A DNA stretch of 46,832 bases from Desulfuromonadaceae bacterium (lineage in GTDB: Bacteria > Desulfobacterota > Desulfuromonadia > Geobacterales > Pseudopelobacteraceae), in assembly GCA_028683435.1 (NCBI GenBank), contig JAQUIG010000019.1, forward strand, positions 1-46,832, read 5' to 3'. Below, one piece after another: positions 6,579 through 15,746 of the stretch. The stretch's first letter is position 1. Every line of letters starts with the position of its first letter. The notes under the pieces were generated by a model. It had not been told where the DNA came from, made no database searches, and saw nothing but the letters and a program-made list of their open reading frames with translations. The position numbers and the translations under genes are program-made.

Positions 6579-6582
6579 CATA

Positions 6583-6606
6583 AAAAGCCCGATTTCTCGG
6601 GCTTTT
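6583..6606 (-). terminator. Terminator after trpB
   Basis: AAAAGCCCGA / TCGGGCTTTT, a 10-bp stem with a 4-base loop and T-run on the minus strand, 28 bp past the trpB stop. It ends the ribH-nusB-hom-trpF-trpB unit just before the pta promoter. Confidence 0.85.
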
Positions 6607-6633
6607 AGCGATGATTAACAACTTACACCGTCG

Positions 6634-7824
6634 TTAAAATTCAAATCCCAACGCCTCGGCAACCGTATGCATATCCTTGTCACCTCGACCAGACAGGCAG
6701 ACCACGATTGTTTTATCGCTACTCAGCGTCGGGGCCAGTTTCATGACATGGGCGATGGCATGGGAAGATTCCAGTGCCGGAATAATTCCCTCTTCACGGG
6801 TCAGGGTGCTGAAGCCTTCCAGAGCTTCGTCATCGGTAATCGAAACATACTCGGCCCGCCCGGAATCTTTCAGCCAGGAATGTTCCGGGCCGACACCGGG
6901 ATAATCAAGGCCGGCCGAGATGGAATGGGCATGGGTGATCTGGCCATGCTGATCCTGCAGCAGGTAGGTCTTGTTGCCATGCAAAATGCCGGGTGAACCG
7001 GCGCAGAGCGGCGCCGCGTGTTTGCCGGTCTCGATACCGAAACCTGACGCCTCGACCCCGATCAGGCGCACCGATTTATCCTTGAGAAACCGGTAGAACA
7101 GCCCCATCGCATTGCTGCCGCCACCGACAGAAGCTACCAGAAAGTCCGGCAAGCGACCGTGAACCTTGTGATGCTGGCGCTTGACCTCGGCGCCGATAAC
7201 AGACTGAAAATCGCGCACCATCATCGGATACGGGTGCGGCCCGGCAACTGTGCCGATCACATAAAAGGTCTCATGGATGGTGGTGACCCAGTTGCGCATC
7301 GCCTCGTTCATGGCGTCCTTCAGGGTCGCAGTACCGGCCGTGACCGGCGTCACGGTGGCCCCGAGCAGCTTCATGCGGAAAACATTCTGCGCCTGACGAT
7401 GGGTATCCTCTTCTCCCATGAATACTTCGCACGTCATGCCGAACAGCGCTGCAACCGTGGCGGTCGCCACGCCGTGCATGCCGGCGCCGGTCTCGGCGAT
7501 GACCCGCTTCTTCCCCATCCGCCGGGCGAGGAGCCCCTGACCGATGGTGTTGTTTATCTTGTGTGCACCGGTATGATTCAGGTCCTCGCGCTTGAGGTAG
7601 ATCCGTGCACCGCCAAGCTTCTTTGTCAGCTTCTCGGCATAATAGAGCGGATTAGGGCGCCCGACATACTGCCTGAGATAATACGCAAATTCCTGTTTAA
7701 ATTCCTTGTCATTCCGATAATGCTCATACGCTCTTTCCAGCTCCAGCAGGGCAGGCATGAGTGTTTCGGGGACATAGCGCCCACCGTACTGACCGAAGTG
7801 CCCTTTTTTATCCGGATATTTCAT
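6634..7824 (-). CDS. trpB: Tryptophan synthase beta chain
   Basis: Joins indole and serine to tryptophan, in an alpha2-beta2 complex with TrpA. It has 396 residues, the TrpB1 type. It opens with [16 protein letters not shown]; the PLP lysine is K89 in HTGAHKINN; the phosphate loop is GGGSNAMG; the C-terminal motif is LSGRGDKDM. In the loop that binds the serine carboxylate, E. coli-type TrpB has GAGQHG, whereas here it is GAGMHG (Met116). The start overlaps the trpF stop by 17 bp. The partner trpA is about 10 kb away on the opposite strand. Confidence 0.97.
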   Translation of the reverse strand: MKYPDKKGHFGQYGGRYVPETLMPALLELERAYEHYRNDKEFKQEFAYYLRQYVGRPNPLYYAEKLTKKLGGARIYLKREDLNHTGAHKINNTIGQGLLARRMGKKRVIAETGAGMHGVATATVAALFGMTCEVFMGEEDTHRQAQNVFRMKLLGATVTPVTAGTATLKDAMNEAMRNWVTTIHETFYVIGTVAGPHPYPMMVRDFQSVIGAEVKRQHHKVHGRLPDFLVASVGGGSNAMGLFYRFLKDKSVRLIGVEASGFGIETGKHAAPLCAGSPGILHGNKTYLLQDQHGQITHAHSISAGLDYPGVGPEHSWLKDSGRAEYVSITDDEALEGFSTLTREEGIIPALESSHAIAHVMKLAPTLSSDKTIVVCLSGRGDKDMHTVAEALGFEF

Positions 7825-8437
7825 GGTGCTGACTCCTTGTGGCTACAATGAAACGGCTGACCAACCCGGCGTCCTTTTTTCCCGGAGCACTCTCCACACC
7901 GCTGGAAACATCGACAGCGTACGGTTTGACTGCGGTTATCGCCCCGGCGACATTATCCGGAGTAAGACCGCCCGCAAGAATGATGGAGTTCATGGCGGCC
8001 GCCCGGGCGGCGATTTCCCAGTTGAAGGTTGTGCCGGTGCCGCCATGCGCCGCCGGTGACCAGGCATCCAGCAAACAGGCGGCAACACGATAGCCGGCCA
8101 TATCATCAAGCACGGCAGCATCTTTCACCCGGAAGGCCTTGATGACCCGGCGACGTACGGCAGAGCAATAGTCGGGTGATTCTTCGCCATGAAGCTGAAC
8201 CACGTCAAGGCCGCACCGGTCGGCGACCATATTGACGGTTGCCAGCTCCTCGTTAACGAACAGCCCGACCGTCTGCACAAAGGGTGGCAAACAGCGGATA
8301 ATAACTGCGGCCTGTTCGCGGGGAATGAAGCGCGGAGATCCCTGAAAGAGGACAAAGCCGAGAGCATCAGCTCCGGCCGCGACCGCCATCAATGCATCTT
8401 CAAGATTGGTTATACCGCAGATTTTGACTTTTATCAT
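7808..8437 (-). CDS. trpF: Phosphoribosylanthranilate isomerase
   Basis: Catalyses the Amadori rearrangement of phosphoribosylanthranilate to CdRP in tryptophan synthesis. It has 209 residues in a (beta/alpha)8 barrel. The catalytic cysteine is C7 in KICGIT and the catalytic aspartate is in [14 protein letters not shown]. Phosphate-binding motifs are [10 protein letters not shown] and DVSSGVE. It overlaps trpB by 17 bp, so translation is probably coupled, and lies 65 bp after hom. Confidence 0.96.
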   Translation of the reverse strand: MIKVKICGITNLEDALMAVAAGADALGFVLFQGSPRFIPREQAAVIIRCLPPFVQTVGLFVNEELATVNMVADRCGLDVVQLHGEESPDYCSAVRRRVIKAFRVKDAAVLDDMAGYRVAACLLDAWSPAAHGGTGTTFNWEIAARAAAMNSIILAGGLTPDNVAGAITAVKPYAVDVSSGVESAPGKKDAGLVSRFIVATRSQHHEISG

Positions 8438-8502
8438 ATAGTTTTACTACGTCAGAATTCACCAGCATTATCACTGCTAAGGGTGAGGATCCGAAGGGGG
8501 AT

Positions 8503-9819
8503 TTATTCCAGATTGTCTTCGATACGAATGAAACTGGTCTTCTCGCAGATGATATCAAGCTGGTCGATCTCTGACAGCGCTTTCTGGATCGAACCTTCAC
8601 GAGCTTTGTGAGTCATGATGACAATCGGTACCGGTGCTGAATCATCAACTTCATGGGATGTCTGCACCATTGATTCAATACTGATTCCATAGGTGCCGAG
8701 CGCTCCGGCGATCCCCCCGAGCACGCCCGGTTTGTCGAGAACGCTGAAACGGAGCATATATTTGCTGATGATATCGGCCATCGGTTTGACCGGTATCGTC
8801 ACGATCGTATCGTCCAAGAAACCGAGCGGTGACATCCGGCGCCCGGCGCCGGCCTTCATGCTGCGCGAAAGACCGATGAGATCACCGACAATCGCACTGG
8901 CGGTCGGGTTCTGACCGGCACCACGGCCGGAAAACATGACCGGGCCGACAAAATCACCGGTCAGGCGAATCGCGTTGAATACGCCGTTGATGTCGGCCAG
9001 AGGGCTGTCGAGCGGAATCATGGTCGGATGCACACGGGCTTCGATCTTGCCGTCGACATGCTTTCCGATTGCCAGCAGCTTGATGCGATAGCCGAATTGT
9101 GCGGCATACTTGACATCCAGACCGCTGATATTTGAAATTCCTTCGGTATGGATCTTTTTAAAATCAATCCGGGTGCCGAAACAGAGCGAGGCTAAAATAG
9201 CCAGTTTGTGGGCGGTATCAACCCCTTCAACATCAAAGGTCGGATCAGGCTCGGCATAACCAAGTTCCTGCGCGGCGCGAAGCACATCGGCAAAATCGGC
9301 CCCCTCCTGGGTCATGCGGGTAAGAATGTAATTGCAGGTGCCGTTCATGATGCCGAAGACGCTGCTGAAATGGTTGGCGGCCAGGTTCCCCTTGATCGCG
9401 GTCAGGACCGGGATACCGCCGCCAACGGCAGCTTCGAACTGTACTTCGACCCCCTTCCGCACAGCGGCGGCGTAGATGTCGGAGCCATGCAGTGCCAGAA
9501 GCGCCTTGTTGGCGGTAACGATATGTTTGCCCTTTTCGATCGCCTTCAGCACAAAACTTTTGGCCGGCTCATAGCCGCCGACCAATTCGATGACTATCGA
9601 GATATCGGGATCGTTGAAGATATCATCAACACTGGTCGTCAGCACACCGGCATCGACGACGACTCCACGGTCACTCGTTATATCGAGATCGGCAATGCGC
9701 TTCATTATGATTCCAGCCCCGACCTTGGCACGGATGACAGCAGCGTTTTCGCGCAGAAGCTTGACGACTCCCGCCCCGATATTGCCAAACCCTATCAGAC
9801 CAACCTGTATATCCTTCAT
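8503..9819 (-). CDS. hom: Homoserine dehydrogenase
   Basis: Reduces aspartate semialdehyde to homoserine for threonine and methionine. It has 438 residues: an N-terminal NAD(P) fold ([13 protein letters not shown]), VTANKALL, the catalytic domain with [14 protein letters not shown] and [17 protein letters not shown], and a C-terminal ACT domain ([19 protein letters not shown]) that normally senses threonine. ATG 9819 was chosen because GAGGA lies just upstream and ATGA overlaps the nusB stop. The 11 extra upstream codons belong to the nusB end. Confidence 0.96.
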   Translation of the reverse strand: MKDIQVGLIGFGNIGAGVVKLLRENAAVIRAKVGAGIIMKRIADLDITSDRGVVVDAGVLTTSVDDIFNDPDISIVIELVGGYEPAKSFVLKAIEKGKHIVTANKALLALHGSDIYAAAVRKGVEVQFEAAVGGGIPVLTAIKGNLAANHFSSVFGIMNGTCNYILTRMTQEGADFADVLRAAQELGYAEPDPTFDVEGVDTAHKLAILASLCFGTRIDFKKIHTEGISNISGLDVKYAAQFGYRIKLLAIGKHVDGKIEARVHPTMIPLDSPLADINGVFNAIRLTGDFVGPVMFSGRGAGQNPTASAIVGDLIGLSRSMKAGAGRRMSPLGFLDDTIVTIPVKPMADIISKYMLRFSVLDKPGVLGGIAGALGTYGISIESMVQTSHEVDDSAPVPIVIMTHKAREGSIQKALSEIDQLDIICEKTSFIRIEDNLE

Positions 9820-10250
9820 GGTTCCTCGCTTGACTCTTCTGTTTTTGCGCACGCCTCGATCTCGTCGAGAATGCCGTTCACAAATGCCGGTGATTCCTTG
9901 TCGCCGTACCGCCGGACGATCTCAATCGCCTCGTTGATAGTGACTTTTTTTGGAATATCGGCGCGGAACATCAACTCGTATGCGGCTATTCGCATGACGT
10001 TCAGATCGACTCGCGGCATACGTGACAGCGCCCAGTTTTTGGAGCGCGCCCGGATAGCTTCGTCGATGGTCTCGCGCTGCGACTGTACCCCATGCACCAG
10101 ACCTTCGGCAAACTCACGCACTCTGCTGTTTATTTCGCCCTGTTCCTCGCGAAAAGTCTGCAAGGTTTCACGCAGCATGACAGAGCTGTTTGAATCCAGT
10201 GCGTACAACATCTGCAGTGCCAGTTCACGCGCTTCACGACGCAGCCCCAT
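9816..10250 (-). CDS. nusB: Transcription antitermination protein NusB
   Basis: RNA-binding partner of NusE (S10) in rRNA antitermination. It has 144 residues, all-helical: [16 protein letters not shown] at the start, [19 protein letters not shown] and [27 protein letters not shown] at the end, the most conserved part of the family. It overlaps the ribH stop by one base (TAATG) and hom by four. The ribH-nusB pairing is common in bacteria. Confidence 0.96.
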   Translation of the reverse strand: MGLRREARELALQMLYALDSNSSVMLRETLQTFREEQGEINSRVREFAEGLVHGVQSQRETIDEAIRARSKNWALSRMPRVDLNVMRIAAYELMFRADIPKKVTINEAIEIVRRYGDKESPAFVNGILDEIEACAKTEESSEEP

Positions 10251-10717
10251 TACTTGAGCACCTTCAGCAGATTGACGGATTCAATGACGGTCATCGCTGC
10301 ATCAAACCCCTTGTTCCCCGCTTTTGTACCGGCCCGTTCCACCGCCTGTTCAATCGTATCGGTCGTCAAAACGCCAAAAGCGATCGGAATGCCGCTTTCC
10401 AGAGACACCGTCGCTACCCCTTTGGAAACCTCCGAGGCGACATAATCAAAATGAGGCGTCGATCCACGGATAACGGCTCCGAGACAGATCAGCGCATCGT
10501 ATTTGCCGCTTTCCGCCATCTTTTTTGCGAAAAACGGGATTTCAAAAGCACCCGGAACACGTGCCACAGAGATGTTTTTATCATCAGCACCGTGACGGAT
10601 CAGCGCGTCAACCGCCCCCTCCAGCAGGCGTTCGCAGATGAAACTGTTAAAACGGCTGACAACAATACCGAACTTCTGTCCTTTAGCTTCAAGTTTACCT
10701 TCAAAGAATTGCGGCAT
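10250..10717 (-). CDS. ribH: 6,7-dimethyl-8-ribityllumazine synthase
   Basis: Penultimate step of riboflavin synthesis. It has 155 residues. Motifs: [56 protein letters not shown] (catalytic His in this stretch), [31 protein letters not shown] 10717 follows GGGGAGG; the longer open frame upstream runs through the promoter region. It is the first gene of the minus-strand operon. Confidence 0.97.
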   Translation of the reverse strand: MPQFFEGKLEAKGQKFGIVVSRFNSFICERLLEGAVDALIRHGADDKNISVARVPGAFEIPFFAKKMAESGKYDALICLGAVIRGSTPHFDYVASEVSKGVATVSLESGIPIAFGVLTTDTIEQAVERAGTKAGNKGFDAAMTVIESVNLLKVLK

Positions 10718-10875
10718 GACTACCTCCCCGATGCAGCTTAAAAAGAATCGAGATATTAGCATATTTTTTGCGGCTGGGTAGAAAAAATATCTACAAAACA
10801 TGGTTGACTTTGCGCTGCGTTAAACCTAAACAGTTGCATGTACATAATACAAACGGATCATCAAGGAGCCGTTCA

Positions 10876-13197
10876 ATGAATATAACAAAAAAACATATAG
10901 TATCGCATTTCAAACAGCAGGAGGGAGCGATCCATTTCGATGCTCTGTTGCGTGCGTTCGGCGGCAGGCATGTCAAGCGTGAGCTGAAAAACATGCTTAA
11001 TGACATGGCTGAAGACGGCGAAGTGATCCGACTGAAGGGAAACAGCTACAGCCTGCCGGGAAAGATGAAAACCACCCGCGGCCGGATCTCGGTACACCGC
11101 GATGGATACGGCTTTGTGACCCCTGAGGGTGGCGGCGAGGATATCTTTATTCCGTCAAAGTTTCTCAAAGGATCACTGCACGGCGATCTGGTGGAGGCCA
11201 GTTCATCCCCGAGCCGCATGGGGGAAAACAAACTCGACGGCAGGGTCCTGGCGGTGGTTGAACGTGCCACAACCCGTATCGTGGGGAGATACGAAGAGAC
11301 ACGCCGTGGCGCGATTGTTATTCCTGATGACCAGCGCCTGAATTTAGTCGTATCCATTCCGCCCAAAGGACGCGGAACGGCGGAAGACGGGCATCAGGTT
11401 GTAGCCGAGTTGACGTCATACCCCTCCGGCGGAAAACCTGCCGAGGGGCAGATTATTGAGGTGCTGGGGTGGCCTGATGATCCGGATGTGGAGGTACAGT
11501 CGGTTATTCGCCGCTTCGACCTGCCACATGTTTTTGCCCCGGACGTGCTGGCCGAAGCTGACGGGATTACCGACATAGTTTCCGTCGCCGACCTTAAAGG
11601 ACGCATAGACCTCCGCTCGATGCCGACCGTGACGATCGACGGCGAGACCGCCCGCGACTTTGACGATGCCGTATCCCTCCGCCGCGAGGGGGACAATTTC
11701 AGGCTCTGGGTCTCGATTGCCGATGTTTCACACTACGTCATAAAAGACAGCCCGCTGGACCAGGAAGCCTACCTGCGCGGCACCTCCGTATACTTCCCTG
11801 ACCGCTGCATACCGATGCTGCCGGAACGTCTCTCGAACGGGATCTGCTCGCTCAATCCGAATCTTGACCGGCTGACGATGACCGCAGAAATGCTCTTTGA
11901 TCGAAGCGGCACCATGCTGGAATCGTCCTTCTATGCCAGCGTCATAAAAAGTGCGGCCCGCCTGACCTATACGATCGTGAAGCAGATCATTGTCGATAAC
12001 GACATGGAGTTGGCAGACAAATTCCGCCCGGTATCGCCGATGCTGCTGGAGATGAAGGAGCTGGCGCTGATTCTGATGGCGATGCGCAAGAAACGTGGCA
12101 GCATCGACTTTGATCTGCCCGAACCTGAGATCATCATCGGCCTGACCGGCCTGACCGAGGGGATTATCCGCGCCGAGCGCAACCTTGCACACCAGCTGAT
12201 CGAGGAGTTCATGCTCGCCGCCAACGAGGCGGTGGCCCGTTATATAACCAGCCGGGACATCCCCTTTCTCTACCGGACCCACGAGAACCCTGACCCGGCC
12301 AAACTGCAAACCTTTCAGGAATTTGTCTTTGGCTTCGGCTACGAATTCAAGCTGGTTGAAGAGAAAGTCAAACCGTCCGAGCTTCAGCGCCTGCTGGCCC
12401 AGGCTGACGGCCGTCCCGAAGAGCGGATGATCAACTATGCCCTGCTCCGCTGCATGAAACAGGCCCGTTATGCCGCCGAAAACGTCGGGCACTTTGGTCT
12501 GGCATCGGATTGTTACTGCCACTTCACCTCCCCGATCCGGCGTTATCCGGATCTGGTCGTGCACCGGATATTGAAAGCCGCGCTGATCACCGGGTCAAAA
12601 GGAGAGCCGGAAGGGAAACGCGCCTCCACACAGCTCACCATAGCCACCGAACGGCTGGGAGAGGTTGCCGAGCACACCAGCAAGCGCGAGCGGGTCGCGA
12701 TGGAGGCCGAGCGGGATGTGGTCGAGATGAAAAAACTCCAGTACATGCAGCAGCACGTAGGGGAAGAGTTTGATGGTTATATCACCGGCGTGACCGCTTT
12801 CGGCTTCTTCGTGGAGCTCGAAGAGCTGTTCGTAGAGGGGTTGGTACACATCTCAACCCTGAGCGACGATGTGTATACCCATGCAGAAAAGCAACATTCA
12901 CTGATTGGACGGCGAACCGGAACAATCTTCAGGATTGGTGACGCGGCACGCATCACCGTTGTTTCAGTGTCTCCCGGCACACGCCGCATAGAGTTTACCC
13001 TGGCGGCACATACCGCTTCTACCACTGCCACCCGCACGGCGGCCGGGACGAGCGTATCGGAAGAGTACCCACGCATCCCGTTGCGCGGCAAACGCGTGGC
13101 CGCTCTTCAGCCACGGGGTGACGACAGTGGACAGGGGGGCGGCGGCAAAAAGGGCAGACCGAGCAAAGGAAAGAGCGTATCCCGGAAGCGGAGATGA
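10876..13197 (+). CDS. rnr: Ribonuclease R
   Basis: A 3'-5' exoribonuclease that degrades structured RNA. It has 773 residues from ATG 10876, which follows AAGGAG. Layout: winged-helix domain (residues 1-65), two cold-shock OB domains (about 65-225), RNB catalytic domain (about 250-580) with the metal-binding GETARDFDDAVSL and the signature HFTSPIRRYPDLVVHR, an S1 domain (about 625-710), and a basic Gly/Lys/Arg-rich tail. It is divergent from ribH. The upstream start suggested by the open frame has no ribosome site. Confidence 0.96.
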   Translation: MNITKKHIVSHFKQQEGAIHFDALLRAFGGRHVKRELKNMLNDMAEDGEVIRLKGNSYSLPGKMKTTRGRISVHRDGYGFVTPEGGGEDIFIPSKFLKGSLHGDLVEASSSPSRMGENKLDGRVLAVVERATTRIVGRYEETRRGAIVIPDDQRLNLVVSIPPKGRGTAEDGHQVVAELTSYPSGGKPAEGQIIEVLGWPDDPDVEVQSVIRRFDLPHVFAPDVLAEADGITDIVSVADLKGRIDLRSMPTVTIDGETARDFDDAVSLRREGDNFRLWVSIADVSHYVIKDSPLDQEAYLRGTSVYFPDRCIPMLPERLSNGICSLNPNLDRLTMTAEMLFDRSGTMLESSFYASVIKSAARLTYTIVKQIIVDNDMELADKFRPVSPMLLEMKELALILMAMRKKRGSIDFDLPEPEIIIGLTGLTEGIIRAERNLAHQLIEEFMLAANEAVARYITSRDIPFLYRTHENPDPAKLQTFQEFVFGFGYEFKLVEEKVKPSELQRLLAQADGRPEERMINYALLRCMKQARYAAENVGHFGLASDCYCHFTSPIRRYPDLVVHRILKAALITGSKGEPEGKRASTQLTIATERLGEVAEHTSKRERVAMEAERDVVEMKKLQYMQQHVGEEFDGYITGVTAFGFFVELEELFVEGLVHISTLSDDVYTHAEKQHSLIGRRTGTIFRIGDAARITVVSVSPGTRRIEFTLAAHTASTTATRTAAGTSVSEEYPRIPLRGKRVAALQPRGDDSGQGGGGKKGRPSKGKSVSRKRR

Positions 13198-13267
13198 TCC
13201 ATATTCAATATAGTTCAATCGGAAATCTAAGTTGCAAGCCGGTATGCGGCTGTGATAGGAAGAGTGC

Positions 13268-14119
13268 ATGAGTGAAGAAAAGGTAGTCCCCTTTATTGAA
13301 CATCTTGTTGAGCTGCGCAAGCGGCTGGTCGTTATCGTTATCGCGGTGGTAGTCGGCATGGGGATCGCGTGGAATTTTTCCAACGATCTGCTTCGTTTTA
13401 TAGAGAAGCCATTGTCCGGTGCAACCTATCTGACCGAGATAAAGAAAACGGTTTACGCTAAAGTCAAGGAACGGGCTCCGGCGCTGTATGCCCATTACAA
13501 GCTGGATCAGGAGGTCAACGCTCCGCAAAAAAAGCGCCCCCTCAACTACAGCGCACCGCTGGAACCTTTTTTCATGCAGTGCAAAATATCCATGTTGGCC
13601 GGCTTTATTCTGGTTCTGCCGATCGTTTTTTATCAGGTCTGGCTATTTATCGCCCCAGGCCTGACCCGCCGTGAGCGGAGAATGGTCGTTCCTTTTGTCA
13701 CGGCGGCATCGGTGACCTTCTGCATTGGTGCCATGTTTTTTTTGATCGTTATCTGGCCGGTAATCATCAATTTTTCACTGTCATATGAGGCAGAAGGGCT
13801 GCAAAGCTGGTTCAACATCAGCGCCTACGTTAATTTTTGCCTGAGGCTGATTCTGGTGTTCGGCTTGATCTTCGAACTGCCGGTATTGACGCTTCTCCTG
13901 GCCCGCTTCGGAATCGTGAGCTACCAGCTTATGGCGCCTAAGCGGAAATACGCCCTGTTAGCCAGCGCTATTGTGGCGGCCTTTCATGCCGATCTGATAA
14001 CCATGTTTGTCATCATGATTCCTATGTACCTGATGTACGAGATAAGCATCTGGGTGGCATTGATCTTTGGCAAGAAGAAGGTCCCGGTCGGAGGTGACCT
14101 TCCTGATCCGTCAGTATAA
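13268..14119 (+). CDS. tatC: Sec-independent protein translocase TatC
   Basis: The substrate-receptor subunit of the twin-arginine translocase in the inner membrane. It has 283 residues, six membrane helices and the cytosolic signature EHLVELRKRL near the N-terminus. LFIAPGLTRRERR holds the second conserved glutamate region. The first periplasmic loop (about residues 48-98) is longer than in E. coli TatC and rich in Lys/Ala/Pro. No tatA/B is adjacent. GGAAGAG precedes ATG 13268. Confidence 0.95.
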   Translation: MSEEKVVPFIEHLVELRKRLVVIVIAVVVGMGIAWNFSNDLLRFIEKPLSGATYLTEIKKTVYAKVKERAPALYAHYKLDQEVNAPQKKRPLNYSAPLEPFFMQCKISMLAGFILVLPIVFYQVWLFIAPGLTRRERRMVVPFVTAASVTFCIGAMFFLIVIWPVIINFSLSYEAEGLQSWFNISAYVNFCLRLILVFGLIFELPVLTLLLARFGIVSYQLMAPKRKYALLASAIVAAFHADLITMFVIMIPMYLMYEISIWVALIFGKKKVPVGGDLPDPSV

Positions 14120-14156
14120 AACAGCATAACAAATTTATATTGACAAGTTTCGACAA

Positions 14157-14205
14157 ACGCCCTAAAAAGATAAAAATTGTCTTTTTAGGGCGTTGAAAGT
14201 TTTTT
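14157..14205 (+). terminator. Terminator after tatC
   Basis: A perfect 14-bp stem (14157-14170 with 14180-14193) with a 9-base loop. A six-T run follows six bases later (14200-14205). Confidence 0.7.
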
Positions 14206-14288
14206 AGTACTTGTCCATTTCACTGTGTCTGCCGATTAAATGCCTTCTTTGACACAACTATACTTTTCATGAGAACCAGAGGTTTTAT

Positions 14289-14696
14289 ATGATGGAGCTT
14301 ACGCGCAAAAGTGATTATGCAATTCGAGGCATCGTGTACCTGGCGGGGAAACCGATTGACAAGGTTTATTTGCTGAGTGATATCGCTGCAGCCGTTGATG
14401 TCCCCCCCACGTTTCTTGCTAAGATATTCCAGCAATTCAGTAAAATGGGCCTGGTCAAATCGTTCCGTGGCACCGGGGGCGGCTTTATGCTCGGACGCCC
14501 CGCTGAAAACATTACCCTTCTGGAAGTCGTTGAAGCGGTTGAGGGACCGATAATTCCGAACCGATGCGTCGTTGCACCTTCTGACTGCGAGCGATCCGGT
14601 ATATGTACTGTTCATCCGGTGTGGCTACAGGTACAGGAAGAGATCCGCAAGGTTCTGGAGGGGGTAACCCTTAAAGATCTGGCAACACAGGGATAA
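14289..14696 (+). CDS. Rrf2-family transcriptional regulator, probable Fe-S sensor
   Basis: A 135-residue protein; AGAGG lies just upstream of ATG 14289 (a second ATG follows at once). The winged helix-turn-helix (MELTRKSDYAIRGIVYLAG to FRGTGGGFMLGRP) is typical of Rrf2/IscR/NsrR. The loop RCVVAPSDCERSGICTVHPVW carries three cysteines spaced C-x7-C-x5-C, the cluster ligands of IscR/NsrR-type regulators. It therefore probably senses Fe-S status, redox or NO. No isc genes are adjacent, so its targets cannot be named. Confidence 0.88.
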   Translation: MMELTRKSDYAIRGIVYLAGKPIDKVYLLSDIAAAVDVPPTFLAKIFQQFSKMGLVKSFRGTGGGFMLGRPAENITLLEVVEAVEGPIIPNRCVVAPSDCERSGICTVHPVWLQVQEEIRKVLEGVTLKDLATQG

Positions 14697-14716
14697 CACC
14701 AGATAACAATTTGATT

Positions 14717-14934
14717 TTATTTAGCTTTATCTAAATTTAATTGACACCTGACAACTAATAATATACTGTTCTGTAATTAAACCCTTTTGAACGCCTAAAT
14801 CCCGCTAAACGGGATTTTCTCGTATCCGGGACAAAATAACTTAGAAAGGAGCATCCCGCCGGAGATACGCCCTCGCATCTGTGGGCAATGACGCCGCTCC
14901 GGCAAAGCCGATACCACTTCCCTACTCTATTATT
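14717..14934 (+). promoter_or_regulatory. Promoter and long structured leader of the lytic-transglycosylase gene
   Basis: TTGACA (14741-14746) and TATACT (14762-14767) form a possible promoter with a short 15-bp spacer. Just upstream is the inverted repeat ATTTAG-N6-CTAAAT (14717-14734). The predicted leader of about 165 bases has a stem AAATCCCG/CGGGATTT (14797-14817) followed by TCT, which could be the Rrf2 gene's terminator or an attenuator. It also has a second long hairpin in which GCCGGAG pairs with CTCCGGC around an inner GCCC/GGGC stem, followed by AAAGCC. It matches no riboswitch class I can recall with confidence. Confidence 0.4.
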
Positions 14935-15564
14935 ATGACAAAAAAACTTATCTATCTGACCCTCCTGTTATTGTTGACAGCGTGCGAAAATGCCCCGTAT
15001 AAACTGGGAGAGATTCAATCGTCTACGCTGCTGGCCACCGAACCGTCCATCCTTGACAAAGTCAGCATCTCTCTCATCCAGCGGAAAAAGCAGCAGGAGG
15101 TTATCGAGTCGGCATTCTCCCGCAGGACTTCGCCGGAACGGGCGCACAAGCTGGCTGCCATCTGTTATGCAAAAACGCTGGATACCATCTTCATGCCGTT
15201 TGATCTGGCCGAGATTGCGCTGGCGGAAACCGGCGGACACCAGCTATCCTCCCGAGCGGTTTCTGTAAAAGGGGCTCGCGGAGTCTGGCAGCTGATGCCG
15301 TACCGCGCCCGAAGCCACGGCTACTCGGCCAAAGACATGCTTGACGATGCCAAATGTGCCGAAGCAGCTGTTTGCGAACTCTACACCAAGCTCGATATGG
15401 CCAAGGGAAATCTTGAGCGGGCCAAAAAGCTCTATTGTGGGCAGGGACCGCAGGCCGACGCATACATCAAGAAGATTCTAAAGATCCGTCAGGGAATGAT
15501 GGCGGAACTGACCCTGCAGAACGATAAGCTGGCACTGGCTGACTCGGCATCAAAGATCCGTTGA
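14935..15564 (+). CDS. Lytic transglycosylase (SLT)-like lipoprotein
   Basis: 209 residues from ATG 14935; an earlier GTG at 14881 would put 18 odd residues before the signal. The N-terminus is a lipoprotein signal (LIYLTLLLLLTAC). Residues about 85-175 resemble an SLT domain: ALAETGGHQLSSRAVSVKGARGVWQLMP has the catalytic glutamate (ETGG) and the GxxQLMP motif. The C-terminal part is charged and helical. It probably cleaves glycan strands of peptidoglycan at the outer membrane. The domain is short compared with Slt/MltC, so activity is inferred. No clear ribosome site is seen before the ATG. Confidence 0.75.
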   Translation: MTKKLIYLTLLLLLTACENAPYKLGEIQSSTLLATEPSILDKVSISLIQRKKQQEVIESAFSRRTSPERAHKLAAICYAKTLDTIFMPFDLAEIALAETGGHQLSSRAVSVKGARGVWQLMPYRARSHGYSAKDMLDDAKCAEAAVCELYTKLDMAKGNLERAKKLYCGQGPQADAYIKKILKIRQGMMAELTLQNDKLALADSASKIR

Positions 15565-15591
15565 TCAGGCGCATATCTCAGGTGTTTTTTC

Positions 15592-15638
15592 TTGATATAA
15601 AAGTGGCTGCTCTGCTATAGTCGAGCGGCTTTTTTTAT
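15592..15638 (+). promoter_or_regulatory. Possible promoter (and weak terminator) before the chemoreceptor
   Basis: TTGATA (15592-15597) and TATAGT (15616-15621) are 18 bp apart. The same stretch folds as GCTGCTC/GAGCGGC followed by seven T, so it might instead end the preceding gene. The two readings cannot be separated by eye. Confidence 0.35.
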
Positions 15639-15746
15639 TCACCCCAGCTACTAGTTCGTTGGAAGTTGTTTTCTGCATTTTTTCCGGCTTAAAACAGTTC
15701 TTTAATGCGCTTATTCTGTTTACAGGGTCCGGAGAGGAGTTATTTT

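Noticed and set aside
9208-10257. Plus-strand open frame of 349 codons
   Set aside because: It lies opposite hom and nusB, has no family motif and arises from codon bias of those genes.
11728-12564. Minus-strand open frame of 278 codons
   Set aside because: It is opposite the RNB domain of rnr, with no start signal or motif.
14800-14934. c-di-GMP (GEMM-type) riboswitch, suggested by GGCAAAGCC
   Set aside because: The GAAA tetraloop stem and the ACGCAAAGCC context of GEMM are absent. The leader is kept only as an unassigned structured region.
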